This document shows positions 30,798 through 40,179 of a stretch of 41,348 nucleotides of DNA, one piece after another. The notes under the pieces are model-generated. The model had not been told where the DNA came from, made no database searches, and worked only from the letters and a program-made list of their open reading frames with translations. The position numbers and the translations under genes are program-made. Positions within the stretch are counted from its first letter, which is position 1. Each line of letters opens with the position of its first letter. The stretch spans positions 1 to 41,348 of the forward strand of contig JAQICD010000226.1 of NCBI GenBank assembly GCA_027858715.1. Reading direction: 5' to 3'. This DNA comes from Prolixibacteraceae bacterium. GTDB lineage: Bacteria > Bacteroidota > Bacteroidia > Bacteroidales > Prolixibacteraceae.

Positions 30798-31295
30798 TTA
30801 CTTTTTACGTTCGATCTCCATTATTTCAAGGTCTTTAATACGGTCGCCCTCGATAACAAAGCGCAACAGGGTTTTCACCTTATGAAACCCGTGATTGCCG
30901 GCAGCTCCCGGATTAATATGCAGCGAGCCAATTTTCTTATCGTAAATAACGCGCAAAATATGCGAGTGTCCGCTGATGAAGAGTTTGGGCGGATTTTCGA
31001 ATATCCAGGGCTTTACACTTTTATCGTAATGCCCGGGAAAACCGCCAATGTGGGTAATCCACACCGTAACACCTTCGATCCTGAATTTAAGATGACGTTT
31101 ATAAACAGTGCGTACATTTTGGTCGTCGATATTGCCATAAACTCCGCGCAATGGTTTGAAAGCAGCAAGAGCATCCGCAGTTTCCATGTTGCCAAAGTCG
31201 CCGGCATGCCAAATCTCGTCGCAATCTTCGAAAAATGTATATACTTTTGGGTCAATAAAACCGTGTGTATCCGAAAGTAATCCTATTCGTTTCAA
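30798..31295 (-). CDS. MJ0936/YfcE-family metallophosphoesterase
   Basis: This 165-residue cytosolic phosphodiesterase shows all metal motifs: LLSDTHG (Asp9, His11), WHAGDFG, VYGNID, WITHIGG, FISGHSH and NPGAAG. The family hydrolyses phosphodiesters such as cyclic nucleotides in vitro; the natural substrate is unknown. It is transcribed away from the SixA operon (64-bp divergent gap) and towards PPK2. Confidence 0.9.
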   Translation of the reverse strand: MKRIGLLSDTHGFIDPKVYTFFEDCDEIWHAGDFGNMETADALAAFKPLRGVYGNIDDQNVRTVYKRHLKFRIEGVTVWITHIGGFPGHYDKSVKPWIFENPPKLFISGHSHILRVIYDKKIGSLHINPGAAGNHGFHKVKTLLRFVIEGDRIKDLEIMEIERKK

Positions 31296-31359
31296 ATTCC
31301 TGAATTTTTGCCGTAAATTTAACCTTTTTTAGAGCGAATAAAATCAAATCAAGATCAAT

Positions 31360-31866
31360 ATGAAACGACTGGCTATTATCCGACATGCGAAAACCGAGCA
31401 GCAAAACTATCACAACGACTTCGACCGTCAATTGCTCGAAAGAGGAAGAAACGATGCAAAAAAAATTGTTGACGATCTCAAAGAATGGAAAATATATCCG
31501 CAGAAAATGATTTCGAGTCCGGCCAAACGAGCCATAACCACCGCCCATATTTATGCCGAAGAACTGGGGTATTCACCCGAAAATATTGAAACAATTGAAG
31601 AGCTGTATTTCGAATTTACCACTACCGATTTTATCGAGCTCATTCAAAAAACACCCGACAATGTCGATACACTGTTTATTTTTGGGCATAACCCTTTAAT
31701 GCATTTTATGGCTCAAAACATGAGTGCCGATTTCGACGGACAGATGCCAACCTGCTCAACAGTGGTACTTGATTTTGATATCAATAGCTGGAAATCTATT
31801 GAAGCCCGCAAAGGTTTGCTATTTTTGCACCTGTATCCTAAAATTTATAAAGGAGAAGGCAGGTAA
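31360..31866 (+). CDS. SixA-like histidine phosphatase
   Basis: The protein has 168 residues. RHAKTEQ carries the phospho-accepting His9; SSPAKRAITTA, the acidic EELYF segment and FGHNPLM (His110) complete the active site. E. coli SixA removes phosphate from histidine on signalling proteins. It is the first gene of a six-gene operon; its stop shares one base with the rsmE start (TAATG). TAAATTTA in the short divergent gap may be its -7 element. Confidence 0.9.
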   Translation: MKRLAIIRHAKTEQQNYHNDFDRQLLERGRNDAKKIVDDLKEWKIYPQKMISSPAKRAITTAHIYAEELGYSPENIETIEELYFEFTTTDFIELIQKTPDNVDTLFIFGHNPLMHFMAQNMSADFDGQMPTCSTVVLDFDINSWKSIEARKGLLFLHLYPKIYKGEGR

Positions 31867-32573
31867 TGAATATTTTTTACACACCCGATATTTCGAGCCA
31901 TAATTACACACTAACAGAAACCGAATCGAAGCACTGCATACGGGTTTTAAGGCACAAACAGGGCGATTTACTAATACTTGTTGATGGTGCGGGCAATTGG
32001 TACGAAGCACAAATAATCGACCCCAACCCGAAACATTGCCAGGTTCAGGTAATTAAAGAGATACGCGAATATCAGAAAAGAGATTTTTACCTACACATTG
32101 CCATAGCGCCCACCAAAAACAACGATCGTTTCGAATGGTTTCTCGAAAAAGCAACCGAATTTGGCATCGATGAAATAACGCCTCTGCTTTGCGAGCATTC
32201 CGAGCGCAAACAAATAAAACACGAACGGCTCGAAAAGGTCATCGTGTCGGCCATGAAACAATCGCTAAAAGCTTACCTTCCAAGGTTGAATAATTTAACT
32301 AATTTTGACACGTTTCTTAATGAGAATGAATACATTTCGAAGTATATTGCCCATTGCGACGAAAACGCACCGCGCGAACACCTTTTCAACCTTGTAAAAC
32401 CCGTTGAAAAGGTTTTGGTGCTTATCGGGCCCGAAGGCGATTTTTCGCCTTCCGAAATTGAAAAGGCTGCCCAAAAGGGATTCAGACAAATAACACTGGG
32501 CAGCAGTAGGTTGCGAACCGAAACAGCGGGCGTGGCAGCCACACAAATTGTTAATCTTGTAAACGAAAAATGA
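31866..32573 (+). CDS. rsmE: 16S rRNA (uracil-1498-N3)-methyltransferase
   Basis: RsmE methylates N3 of U1498 in 16S rRNA using SAM. The 235-residue length is normal. The N-terminal PUA-like domain includes SKHCIRVLRHKQGD. The SPOUT knot is seen in IAIAPTKNNDRFEWFLEKATEFG, LIGPEGDFSPSE (GPEG at 188-191) and LGSSRLRTETAGVAA (211-225). It overlaps the DUF4159 gene by four bases. Confidence 0.95.
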   Translation: MNIFYTPDISSHNYTLTETESKHCIRVLRHKQGDLLILVDGAGNWYEAQIIDPNPKHCQVQVIKEIREYQKRDFYLHIAIAPTKNNDRFEWFLEKATEFGIDEITPLLCEHSERKQIKHERLEKVIVSAMKQSLKAYLPRLNNLTNFDTFLNENEYISKYIAHCDENAPREHLFNLVKPVEKVLVLIGPEGDFSPSEIEKAAQKGFRQITLGSSRLRTETAGVAATQIVNLVNEK

Positions 32574-33247
32574 TGACGCGACACTATATAATATTTTTTC
32601 TTTTAGCATTGAGCTCTTTGGGTTTCGCGCAAAACGAGACCACCGTAAAGATTGCCTTGCTCAAATACAACGGCGGAGGTGACTGGTACAGCAACCCCAC
32701 GGCACTGACCAACCTTATCGAGTTTGCAAACCAAAATCTCGATGCCAACATCCACCCGATACCGGCCACGGTTGAAACTGGCAGCTACGATATTTTCAAC
32801 TACCCTTTTGTGCACATGACCGGCCACGGAAACGTTTTCTTCTCAGACAACGATGTGGAAGTGTTGCGCGCATACCTTATGAGCGGCGGCTTTCTGCATA
32901 TCGACGACAATTATGGGCTTGACCCCTATGTGCGACGCGAAATGAAAAAAGTTTTTCCCGAACAGGAGTTTGTTGAACTGCCTTTCGACCATCCAATATA
33001 TCACCAGAAATACGAGTTTGAAAACGGCTTACCCAAAATACACGAGCACGATGGCAAAGCACCTCAGGGCTTCGGATTGTTCTATGAAGACCGTCTGGTT
33101 GTGTTTTACTCTTACGAGTGCGACTTAGGCGACGGGTGGGAGTCGTATGCAGTACACAAAGATCCGCAACACATAAGGGAACAAGCGCTACAAATGGGCG
33201 CAAACATTATTTCGTACGTATTTAACCGCGACAATAAAATACAGTAA
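32570..33247 (+). CDS. Exported DUF4159 protein
   Basis: The protein has 225 residues, with a signal peptide of about 1-20 (ends LGFA). The remainder is one DUF4159 domain, a class I amidotransferase-like fold: KIALLKYNGGGDWYSNP, YPFVHMTGHGNVFFSD, LRAYLMSGGFLHIDDNYG, FDHPIYHQKYEF and YSYECDLGDGWES. The catalytic Cys-His-Glu triad of true amidotransferases is not visible, so it is probably a binding domain. The function is unknown. It overlaps rsmE by four bases and is followed by the flavoprotein gene after 3 bp. Confidence 0.88.
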   Translation: MMTRHYIIFFLLALSSLGFAQNETTVKIALLKYNGGGDWYSNPTALTNLIEFANQNLDANIHPIPATVETGSYDIFNYPFVHMTGHGNVFFSDNDVEVLRAYLMSGGFLHIDDNYGLDPYVRREMKKVFPEQEFVELPFDHPIYHQKYEFENGLPKIHEHDGKAPQGFGLFYEDRLVVFYSYECDLGDGWESYAVHKDPQHIREQALQMGANIISYVFNRDNKIQ

Positions 33248-33250
33248 ATT

Positions 33251-33826
33251 ATGCAAAAAGTAGTTGCTTTTAATGCAAGCCCGCGAAAAGACGGGAACAC
33301 CTCGTTAATGATTAAAGAAGTTTTTAAAGTATTGAACCAAAATGGTATTGAAACCGAGTTGGTACAAATTGGCAACAAACCAGTACACGGCTGTACGGCA
33401 TGTAGCGAATGCCGTGAAATACAAGACGGCAAATGCCACATTAAAAATGACCTGCTGAACCGCTGCATCAAAAAAATGGTTGAAGCCGACGGAATCATTC
33501 TGGGCTCACCGGTTTATTTTGCCGATGTTACCACCGAAATGAAAGCGCTGATTGATGTGGCTGGCTATGTGACACGTGGTAACGGCAACCTGCTTGCCCG
33601 CAAAGTGGGTGCAGGTCTGGTAGTTCAACGCCGCGCCGGCGATTTGCATGCGCTGGCAACCATGAACAATTTCTTCCTGATTAACCAAATGATCGTACCG
33701 GGTTCGAGCTACTGGAATATTGGCCTCGGCAAAAATCCCGGCGATGTACTTAACGATACAGAAGGAATGGGCATTATGCAAAAACTTGGCGAAAACATGG
33801 CCTGGTTGCTTAAAAAACTGCAATAG
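33251..33826 (+). CDS. NADPH-dependent FMN reductase, iron-sulfur flavoprotein type
   Basis: The protein has 191 residues. A flavodoxin-like fold starts VVAFNASPRKDGNTSLM (FMN phosphate loop) and has ADGIILGSPVYFADVTTEMKAL. Four cysteines (48, 51, 54, 62) form C-x2-C-x2-C-x7-C, the compact cluster site of iron-sulfur flavoproteins. It may move electrons between a donor and an unknown acceptor. It belongs to the SixA operon. Confidence 0.88.
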   Translation: MQKVVAFNASPRKDGNTSLMIKEVFKVLNQNGIETELVQIGNKPVHGCTACSECREIQDGKCHIKNDLLNRCIKKMVEADGIILGSPVYFADVTTEMKALIDVAGYVTRGNGNLLARKVGAGLVVQRRAGDLHALATMNNFFLINQMIVPGSSYWNIGLGKNPGDVLNDTEGMGIMQKLGENMAWLLKKLQ

Positions 33827-33845
33827 CAACTAAAAACCAAACAAC

Positions 33846-36800
33846 GTGGAACTTCATAAAAAAAACAACAATTTGTTGGGATGGGTTGTATTTGCCATTT
33901 CACTGACCATATATCTGCTCACCCTTGAACCAACTGTTAGTTTCTGGGATTGTGGCGAGTTTATTGCAGCCGCACACAAATTACAAGTTCCACACCCTCC
34001 GGGAGCACCCTTTTTCCTCATTGTACAAAGGGTTTTCTCCCTGGCTGCCCCTTCGAATGCACACGTGCCTTTGTTTATGAACGCCTTCTCGGCCATAGCA
34101 AGTGCTGCAACCATTATGTTTCTGTACTGGACTATTGTCAGACTGGTGCTTCGTTTTAAAACCGAAAATGAAATATCACAAACCGCGCTGTATGCTTCGG
34201 GAGTAATTGGTGCACTGGCATTTGCATTTACCGACACTTTTTGGTTCTCGGCTGTCGAAGCCGAAGTTTATGCATTGTCGTCGCTGTTTACGGCAGTTAT
34301 TTTTTGGGCCATACTGCGCTGGGAGGCCGAGGCCAACCAATTCCGCGCCAACCGATGGATACTGCTTATCGCCTATCTTATGGGACTTTCAATTGGCGTG
34401 CATTTACTCAACCTGCTGGCTATACCCGCCATTGCACTGATAACCTACTTCAAAAATAATAAGTCAACATCAAAAGGTGTACTGGTAACGCTTACAGCTT
34501 CGGGGGCAGCAATCCTATTCATCATGTACGGAATTGTACAAGGCACACCAGCCTTAGCCCGAAAGTTCGAAGTATTATTTGTCAATTCATTTGGTATGCC
34601 CTTCAATTCGGGACTATTGTTTTTTATCGCACTACTTCTCGGCATATTAATCGCTGTTGTGGCAATATCGCATAAAAAAAACAACCCGTTGCTGCACCTT
34701 GCGTCCATGTCGCTGTTGCTTATCTGCATTGGATTTGGTTCATATGCCTCTATCACAATTCGGTCGGCAGCAAACCCGCCAATGGACGAAAACGACCCCG
34801 AAAATGCCTATACACTTGTTAATTATCTGAATCGAAGCCAATACGGAAAAACGCCACTGGTAAGCGGCCACTATTATAATGCACCGGCTGTTGGAACTGC
34901 ACCGGGCAAAGCCGAATATTATCCCGGCAACGAGAAATATATAAAAGTTGACAGCCCCACTAAATACAAATTCGATAACCGGTTTAAAACCATTTTTCCA
35001 CGTATGTACAGTTCGCAAAGCAACCATGTACATGGCTATAAAATGTGGGGGAAAATTGAAGGCCGAAAAGTTGACGTGGGAAGTGAAACAGCCACAGTTC
35101 CTACATTTGGTGAAAACATTCGGTTTTTCGTTTCGTATCAGCTTAGTTTCATGTATTTCAGATACTTTATGTGGAATTTTTCGGGCCGGCAAAACGACAA
35201 GCAGGGGCACGGCGATGTTTTGAACGGCAACTGGCTTTCGGGCATCGGTTTTATCGATAAGGCTCGTTTGGGGCACAACGGAACACAGCCCGCATCGCTC
35301 AGCAATACTGAAACCACCAATCGGTATTATATGCTGCCACTGTTGCTCGGACTAATGGGTGCTTTCTTTCATTTCAAGGCAAACAAAAAAGATTTCTGGG
35401 TCGTTGCCCTGTTGTTTTTCATGACCGGCATTGCCATCGTGCTTTACCTTAACCAACCTCCGTATCAGCCACGTGAACGCGATTATGCTTACGTGGGATC
35501 GTTTTACGCATTTTCAATATGGATTGGCATCGGTGTTATATCGCTGTATTCATTTTTCGCCAAAAAATTACCAGCTATGCCACATGTCCCGGCAATAGCT
35601 TTAGGTCTGGTAATTCCTGCCCTGTTACTCGCTCAAAATTACAACGACCACGACCGCTCGGGACGATACTTTGTTCGGGATACAGGAAAAAACTATTTGA
35701 ATACCTGTGCACCAAATGCAATTCTGTTTACTTATGGCGATAACGATACATTTCCGCTATGGTATGCTCAGGATGTAGAGGGAACCCGCCCCGATGTGAG
35801 AATTTGCAATGTTACACTGTTGCACAGCGACTGGTATATCGACCAAATGAAACAAAAATCATACGATTCGAAACCGCTGCCTATTACAATGCCCAACGAA
35901 AAATATGTTTCCAACAACCGCAACACCATTATTATACGCGACAACATAAGCGAACCTGTTGAATTGTCGAGACTGCTTGAGTTTGTCCTCAACGACAACC
36001 AGCGTACTAAACTGCAAACACAGAGCGGCGATTCGTACAACTTTATGCCCACACGGCAATTCAAAATAACTGTTGACAAACAGCAGGTTATCGACAGTGG
36101 AACCCTGCCGGCTGAAAAAATGTCGGAAATAGCCGACTCAATTGTGTTCACGTACAAAGGCAACTACCTTACCAAAAGCGATCTGGCCATACTCGACATG
36201 CTGGCCAACAACAACTGGGAGCGGCCTCTGTATTTCGATCTGGGCGTAACGCAAACCATCAACATCGACCTCGAATCATACCTTTACGACGAAGGTTTGG
36301 CATATCGTTTTCTGCCTGTGAAAAGAGAAAAAGGAGTACAAGCCACCAATACGGACGTACTGTACAAAAACATGCTTGAGAAATACCAGTGGGGAAATTT
36401 GGGCGACAAGCGCATTCACATATGCGAAAACACACGCAATACAGTAGAAGCAACAGATATCAAACACAATTTTTATCAGCTGGCATCGGCACTTACTATT
36501 GAAGGTAAAAATGACAAAGCCGAAGAAGCGGCCGATAAACTTTACTTGGTACTGCCGGCAAACCGCTACAAAACTGGCTTAACAGATGTAGGAATGGTAA
36601 AAATTTACTACCGCCTTAACAAAACCGACAAAGCCGACCAACTGGCTAAAACCATTGCCGGACAACGAATCGACAACATAGAATTTTATCTGTCGTTTGG
36701 CGAAAGTTATATCGATACCTATCAACGATATATTGAACAGGAAAGCGGCATTTTAAATGAAACACTTAATCTACTGGAACAAAACCAGCGGGTTGAATTG

Positions 36801-36848
36801 TCAACAATTATCGAGCAACAACTCGATGAAGTATTAAGCGCATATTAA
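33846..36848 (+). CDS. DUF2723 membrane protein (TMEM260-like, possible O-mannosyltransferase)
   Basis: The protein has 1000 residues from a GTG start; no upstream in-frame ATG follows the previous stop. The N-terminal half has about 12 hydrophobic segments. The conserved first loop PTVSFWDCGEFIAAAHKL (from about residue 29) resembles the acidic loop of GT-C glycosyltransferases, followed by VPHPPGAPFFLIVQR. YGDNDTFPLWYAQDVEGTRPDV lies in a periplasmic part, and the C-terminal 250 residues are helical and TPR-like. The human relative TMEM260 is an O-mannosyltransferase. Bacteroidota make extensive O-glycans on exported proteins, so such a role is plausible but not shown. Between the flavoprotein and YgjP genes. 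Confidence 0.85.
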   Translation: MELHKKNNNLLGWVVFAISLTIYLLTLEPTVSFWDCGEFIAAAHKLQVPHPPGAPFFLIVQRVFSLAAPSNAHVPLFMNAFSAIASAATIMFLYWTIVRLVLRFKTENEISQTALYASGVIGALAFAFTDTFWFSAVEAEVYALSSLFTAVIFWAILRWEAEANQFRANRWILLIAYLMGLSIGVHLLNLLAIPAIALITYFKNNKSTSKGVLVTLTASGAAILFIMYGIVQGTPALARKFEVLFVNSFGMPFNSGLLFFIALLLGILIAVVAISHKKNNPLLHLASMSLLLICIGFGSYASITIRSAANPPMDENDPENAYTLVNYLNRSQYGKTPLVSGHYYNAPAVGTAPGKAEYYPGNEKYIKVDSPTKYKFDNRFKTIFPRMYSSQSNHVHGYKMWGKIEGRKVDVGSETATVPTFGENIRFFVSYQLSFMYFRYFMWNFSGRQNDKQGHGDVLNGNWLSGIGFIDKARLGHNGTQPASLSNTETTNRYYMLPLLLGLMGAFFHFKANKKDFWVVALLFFMTGIAIVLYLNQPPYQPRERDYAYVGSFYAFSIWIGIGVISLYSFFAKKLPAMPHVPAIALGLVIPALLLAQNYNDHDRSGRYFVRDTGKNYLNTCAPNAILFTYGDNDTFPLWYAQDVEGTRPDVRICNVTLLHSDWYIDQMKQKSYDSKPLPITMPNEKYVSNNRNTIIIRDNISEPVELSRLLEFVLNDNQRTKLQTQSGDSYNFMPTRQFKITVDKQQVIDSGTLPAEKMSEIADSIVFTYKGNYLTKSDLAILDMLANNNWERPLYFDLGVTQTINIDLESYLYDEGLAYRFLPVKREKGVQATNTDVLYKNMLEKYQWGNLGDKRIHICENTRNTVEATDIKHNFYQLASALTIEGKNDKAEEAADKLYLVLPANRYKTGLTDVGMVKIYYRLNKTDKADQLAKTIAGQRIDNIEFYLSFGESYIDTYQRYIEQESGILNETLNLLEQNQRVELSTIIEQQLDEVLSAY

Positions 36849-36854
36849 AATTTT

Positions 36855-37562
36855 ATGTCAACAAATTACTATACAATAGAGGGAATTGGTTTAGTAAAAC
36901 TTACACGACGCAAAAACTCAAACCGCATAACCTTGCGGGTAAAAGCCAATGGCGAAATATCGGTTAATTACCCGTGGTTTACACCTAAAAACGATGTCGC
37001 AAAATTTGTACTCAACAACACCGACTGGATAAAAAAACAACTGGAAAAACATAAAGAAAAGAAAACGCATTACCAACCCGGCGATGTAATCGAACTGTTT
37101 AATGCAACCATTAAAATTGAAGCTTCAACAAAAAGTGAAATGATAGCATACCGGGATGATAAAAGCGTATTCCAGGTTAAAATACCACAAAGTCTGGAAG
37201 CTGATTCGGAAAGGGTTCAAAATTTTATTTCAAAAGTAATTGTCGAAGCTAGCAGGTTTGAAGCCAAAAAATATTTACCGGAAAGAGTACTCGAACTGGC
37301 TTCAATTCATAAATTTAAATACAAACAGGTTTTTGTGAAAAATCTGAAATCGCGCTGGGGAAGCTGCTCGTCACACGGCAACATTAATCTAAATGTTCAT
37401 CTTATGCGGCTTCCACCACACTTAATCGATTACATTATTTTACACGAGCTTGTGCATACTGTCGAGGCCAACCATGGCCCCGGGTTCTGGAAACTTTTAG
37501 ATAAAGTTAGCGGGGGTAATGCCCGAAAATACGATAACGAAGTAAAGAAATTCAAATTGTAA
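36855..37562 (+). CDS. YgjP-like (DUF45) zinc metallopeptidase
   Basis: The protein has 235 residues. The C-terminal half holds the YgjP domain: KSRWGSCSSHGNINLN (about 165-180), then HELVH at 197-201, with the third zinc ligand His207 in EANHGPGFW. The N-terminal half is beta-rich and variable. There is no signal peptide, so it is cytosolic. Peptidase activity fits the HExxH motif, but the substrate is unknown. It lies 6 bp after the DUF2723 gene and is the last gene of the operon. Confidence 0.9.
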   Translation: MSTNYYTIEGIGLVKLTRRKNSNRITLRVKANGEISVNYPWFTPKNDVAKFVLNNTDWIKKQLEKHKEKKTHYQPGDVIELFNATIKIEASTKSEMIAYRDDKSVFQVKIPQSLEADSERVQNFISKVIVEASRFEAKKYLPERVLELASIHKFKYKQVFVKNLKSRWGSCSSHGNINLNVHLMRLPPHLIDYIILHELVHTVEANHGPGFWKLLDKVSGGNARKYDNEVKKFKL

Positions 37563-37849
37563 CATATCCTAAACGATATTTTTGTCTGGGCATACTACAA
37601 TCTTTTTAAACTTTTCCTTTAAAAGTTCTTTAAGTTTTGTAAAATATTGGCAATCTGTTGTTTATGTCTTGATAGTATGTTTATATATTCTGCTGATATT
37701 TAACGTATTACAAAACAGATCTATTGTCTTGTGTCTAAAATCTAACGATCTATTCTCTTTAACATCGTGCATTTTAACTCAGTCGTACATTCATAATCGT
37801 GCAGAAATTTTTTATCTTTGAATTTAATTTCTAACTAAAGTATATCACA
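37563..37849 (+). promoter_or_regulatory. Promoter region of pgk
   Basis: This 287-bp AT-rich gap contains TATCTTTG at 37813-37820, a full match to the Bacteroidota -7 consensus TAnnTTTG, 29 bp before the pgk start. No clear -33 element is present. AACTTTT/AAAAGTT near 37613-37630 is a weak hairpin that might end the previous operon. The 79-codon frame inside is not convincing. Confidence 0.7.
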
Positions 37850-39043
37850 ATGCAAACAATTGACACATACGATTTTTCAGGGAAAAGGGCACTCATCAGG
37901 GTTGACTTTAACGTGCCGTTAAACGATAAATTTGAAATTACCGACGATACCCGCATGAAGGCTGCATTGCCTACCATTAAAAAGGTAATTGAAAAAGGCG
38001 GTTCGCCGGTTATCATGTCACACCTCGGACGCCCAAAAAACGGCCCGGAAGATAAATTCTCGCTGCGCCACCTGATTAACCATCTTTCAGAACTGCTCGA
38101 CGGTGCTAAAGTAAATATCGCACCCGACTGTGTTGGTGCCGAAACACTCGAAATGGCTAACCATGTTAAGCCAGGTGAAGTGCTGATTCTCGAAAACCTG
38201 CGCTTTCATGGCGAAGAAACCAAAGGCGACGAAGCTTTTGCCGAGCAACTGGCTAAAAATGGCGACTGCTGGATTAACGATGCATTTGGCACAGCTCACC
38301 GTGCTCATGCCTCAACTGCTGTTATTGCCAAATTCTTTCCGAACGATAAAATGTTTGGTTATGTAATTGGCAGCGAAATCGAAAGCCTCGAAAAAGTAGT
38401 TAAATCGCCACAACGCCCGTTAACTGCAATTATGGGTGGTGCTAAAGTTTCATCAAAAATTACCATTATCGAAAACCTGCTCCACAAAGTTGACAACCTG
38501 ATTATTGGTGGTGGCATGACCTATACTTTTGTAAAAGCGCGTGGCGGAAATGTTGGAGATTCGATTTGCGAAGACGATTTTATAGAAACGGCAAAAACAA
38601 TCGAAAAAGTAGCCAAAGAAAAGGGTGTTAAGCTAATATTGTCTAGCGACGTATTGGCTGCCGATGATTTCTCGAACGATGCCAACACTAAAGTATTGAA
38701 TTCAAACGATATACCTAATGGATGGCAAGGGCTGGACGCCGGTCCCGAAAGCATCAAAGACATGCAAAAAGTTATTGAAGAGTCGGGGACAATACTCTGG
38801 AACGGTCCTGTAGGCGTATTCGAATTCGATAACTTTGCCAAAGGTTCGCGTGCCATTGCCGATGCCATTGTTACAGCAACTAAAAAAGGAGCATTCTCTC
38901 TTATTGGCGGTGGCGACTCTGTAGCCTGCATCAATAAGTTTGGCCTGGCCAACGATGTTTCGTACATCTCAACAGCAGGTGGCGCATTACTCGAATACCT
39001 CGAAGGAAAAGAACTTCCGGGAATTGCAGCAGTACGCAGCTAA
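37850..39043 (+). CDS. pgk: Phosphoglycerate kinase
   Basis: Pgk interconverts 1,3-bisphosphoglycerate + ADP and 3-phosphoglycerate + ATP in glycolysis. It has 397 residues, a normal length. Substrate-site motifs are [29 protein letters not shown] and [13 protein letters not shown]. Nucleotide-side motifs are [22 protein letters not shown] and [11 protein letters not shown], ending [19 protein letters not shown]. It has its own promoter and terminator. Confidence 0.98.
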   Translation: MQTIDTYDFSGKRALIRVDFNVPLNDKFEITDDTRMKAALPTIKKVIEKGGSPVIMSHLGRPKNGPEDKFSLRHLINHLSELLDGAKVNIAPDCVGAETLEMANHVKPGEVLILENLRFHGEETKGDEAFAEQLAKNGDCWINDAFGTAHRAHASTAVIAKFFPNDKMFGYVIGSEIESLEKVVKSPQRPLTAIMGGAKVSSKITIIENLLHKVDNLIIGGGMTYTFVKARGGNVGDSICEDDFIETAKTIEKVAKEKGVKLILSSDVLAADDFSNDANTKVLNSNDIPNGWQGLDAGPESIKDMQKVIEESGTILWNGPVGVFEFDNFAKGSRAIADAIVTATKKGAFSLIGGGDSVACINKFGLANDVSYISTAGGALLEYLEGKELPGIAAVRS

Positions 39044-39068
39044 AAAACAAGTACAACACTTATTTCGA

Positions 39069-39099
39069 AAGCCGACAACAACCGTTGCCGGCTTTTTTT
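39069..39099 (+). terminator. Terminator of pgk
   Basis: AAGCCG-a-CAAC pairs with GTTG-c-CGGCTT around the loop AACC, followed by a run of seven T residues that overlaps the end of the stem. It lies 25 bp after the pgk stop. The ATG of the following chimeric ORF follows the last T directly. Confidence 0.9.
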
Positions 39100-40077
39100 A
39101 TGCAAACAGAATCCACTCTTTCGACACACACCATTTTCAGACCGGGAAACATTTCTGTTTTTGATGAGAACAACAAATTACCAATCATTTCCTGGGGGAA
39201 TGGAGCTTGTACAAATTCCCCATGGGAGCATGTTAACTTTTTAAGCGAAGTCGCTTCTCATGGGTTCCTCGTTATTGCTATTGGAAATATGCCGAAAGAA
39301 AATATAAATAAAAATGAGAAGTCAATATCATCGCAACTAATTGACGCTATCGATTGGGCAATTGCACAAAACAATAACAAAAAAAGCCCCTATTACAACA
39401 AGTTAGATATTACGAAAATTGCTGTTAGTGGCATGTCGTGCGGTGGTTTACAAACCCTTGAAGCAGCACCCGACCCAAGGATCACCACTGTTGTTGTTTG
39501 TAACAGCGGAATTTTAAGTAACCCTGGCGACGGCATGCACGGTATGCCTCAATTAGAGAAAGATCAACTAAACAAATTCCCGCGCAAAGGAAACACCGAA
39601 AGATGGAATCAACCCGAGGAAGGAAAAGTACATACCTCTACCGGCGACCTGCATTTATCGTGGGACGTTCCATACGAACCCGGCGAGTTGGTAGCCATAG
39701 GCAAAAGAGACGGAAAAGAATATACATATCGGTTGGTTACAGCCGGTGAACCTGCACAAATCCGTTTATCAGTTGATCGCGATTTAATCAAAGCCGATCC
39801 GACAGATGTGGCCCACGTTACAGTTGAGGTATTGGACAAGGATGGTAATTTCATTCCCACAGCGGATAATCTAATTAAGTTTGAGGTTGAAGGCGCTGAA
39901 ATTATTGGCGTTGAAAGTGGCAACATGAGCGATTTCTCATCCCCCAAAGCAAAGGAGCGAAAAGCGCTCAACGGCTTGTGTTTGGCGATTGTTCAATCTG
40001 AAAAACCAGGGAGAATTACAGTAAAGGCTGCTTCAGAAGGCTTAAAAGGTGCATCAATAAATATTGTAGCTGAATAA
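39100..40077 (+). pseudogene. Chimeric remnant: alpha/beta hydrolase middle fused to GH2 C-terminus
   Basis: The frame encodes 325 residues from the ATG at 39100 (an earlier TTG at 39085 lies inside the pgk terminator and is rejected). Residues 1 to about 157 match a Bacteroidota alpha/beta hydrolase: HTIFRPGNISVF, PIISWGNGACTNS, SHGFLVIAIG, IDWAIAQNN and the nucleophile elbow GMSCGGLQTLEA with Ser113. The signal peptide and N-terminus are missing, and the frame leaves the family after MPQLEKDQ, before the Asp and His of the triad. Around 39570 it switches in frame to the tail of a GH2: FPRKGNTERWNQPEEGK and LSWDVPYEPGELVAIG (DUF4982-like), then a GH2 C-terminal Ig domain (IKADPTDVAHVTVEVLDKDG, ADNLIKFEVEG, NGLCLAIVQS). 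Neither activity can remain. This is best read as the product of a deletion. Confidence 0.8.
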
Positions 40078-40118
40078 GATAATTCACTGCCTGATTGGTT
40101 TAATTGAATTAAAAAAAA

Positions 40119-40126
40119 TAACTTTA
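40119..40126 (+). promoter_or_regulatory. Possible promoter of the GH43-like edge gene
   Basis: TAACTTTA is one base from TAnnTTTG, with TTG at 40095-40097 about 21 bp upstream (a suitable -33 spacing). It lies 53 bp before the start codon. Confidence 0.4.
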
Positions 40127-40179
40127 GAAAGCAATGTAAATCACTACTGATAAACAACCAGAAACAACCATTATATATT

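Noticed and set aside
37582-37821. 79-codon hydrophobic frame before pgk
   Set aside because: The translation is what AT-rich, T-rich DNA gives by chance, and it overlaps the pgk -7 element.
39085-39099. TTG start for the chimeric ORF
   Set aside because: These codons lie inside the pgk terminator stem and T-run; the first usable start is the ATG at 39100.
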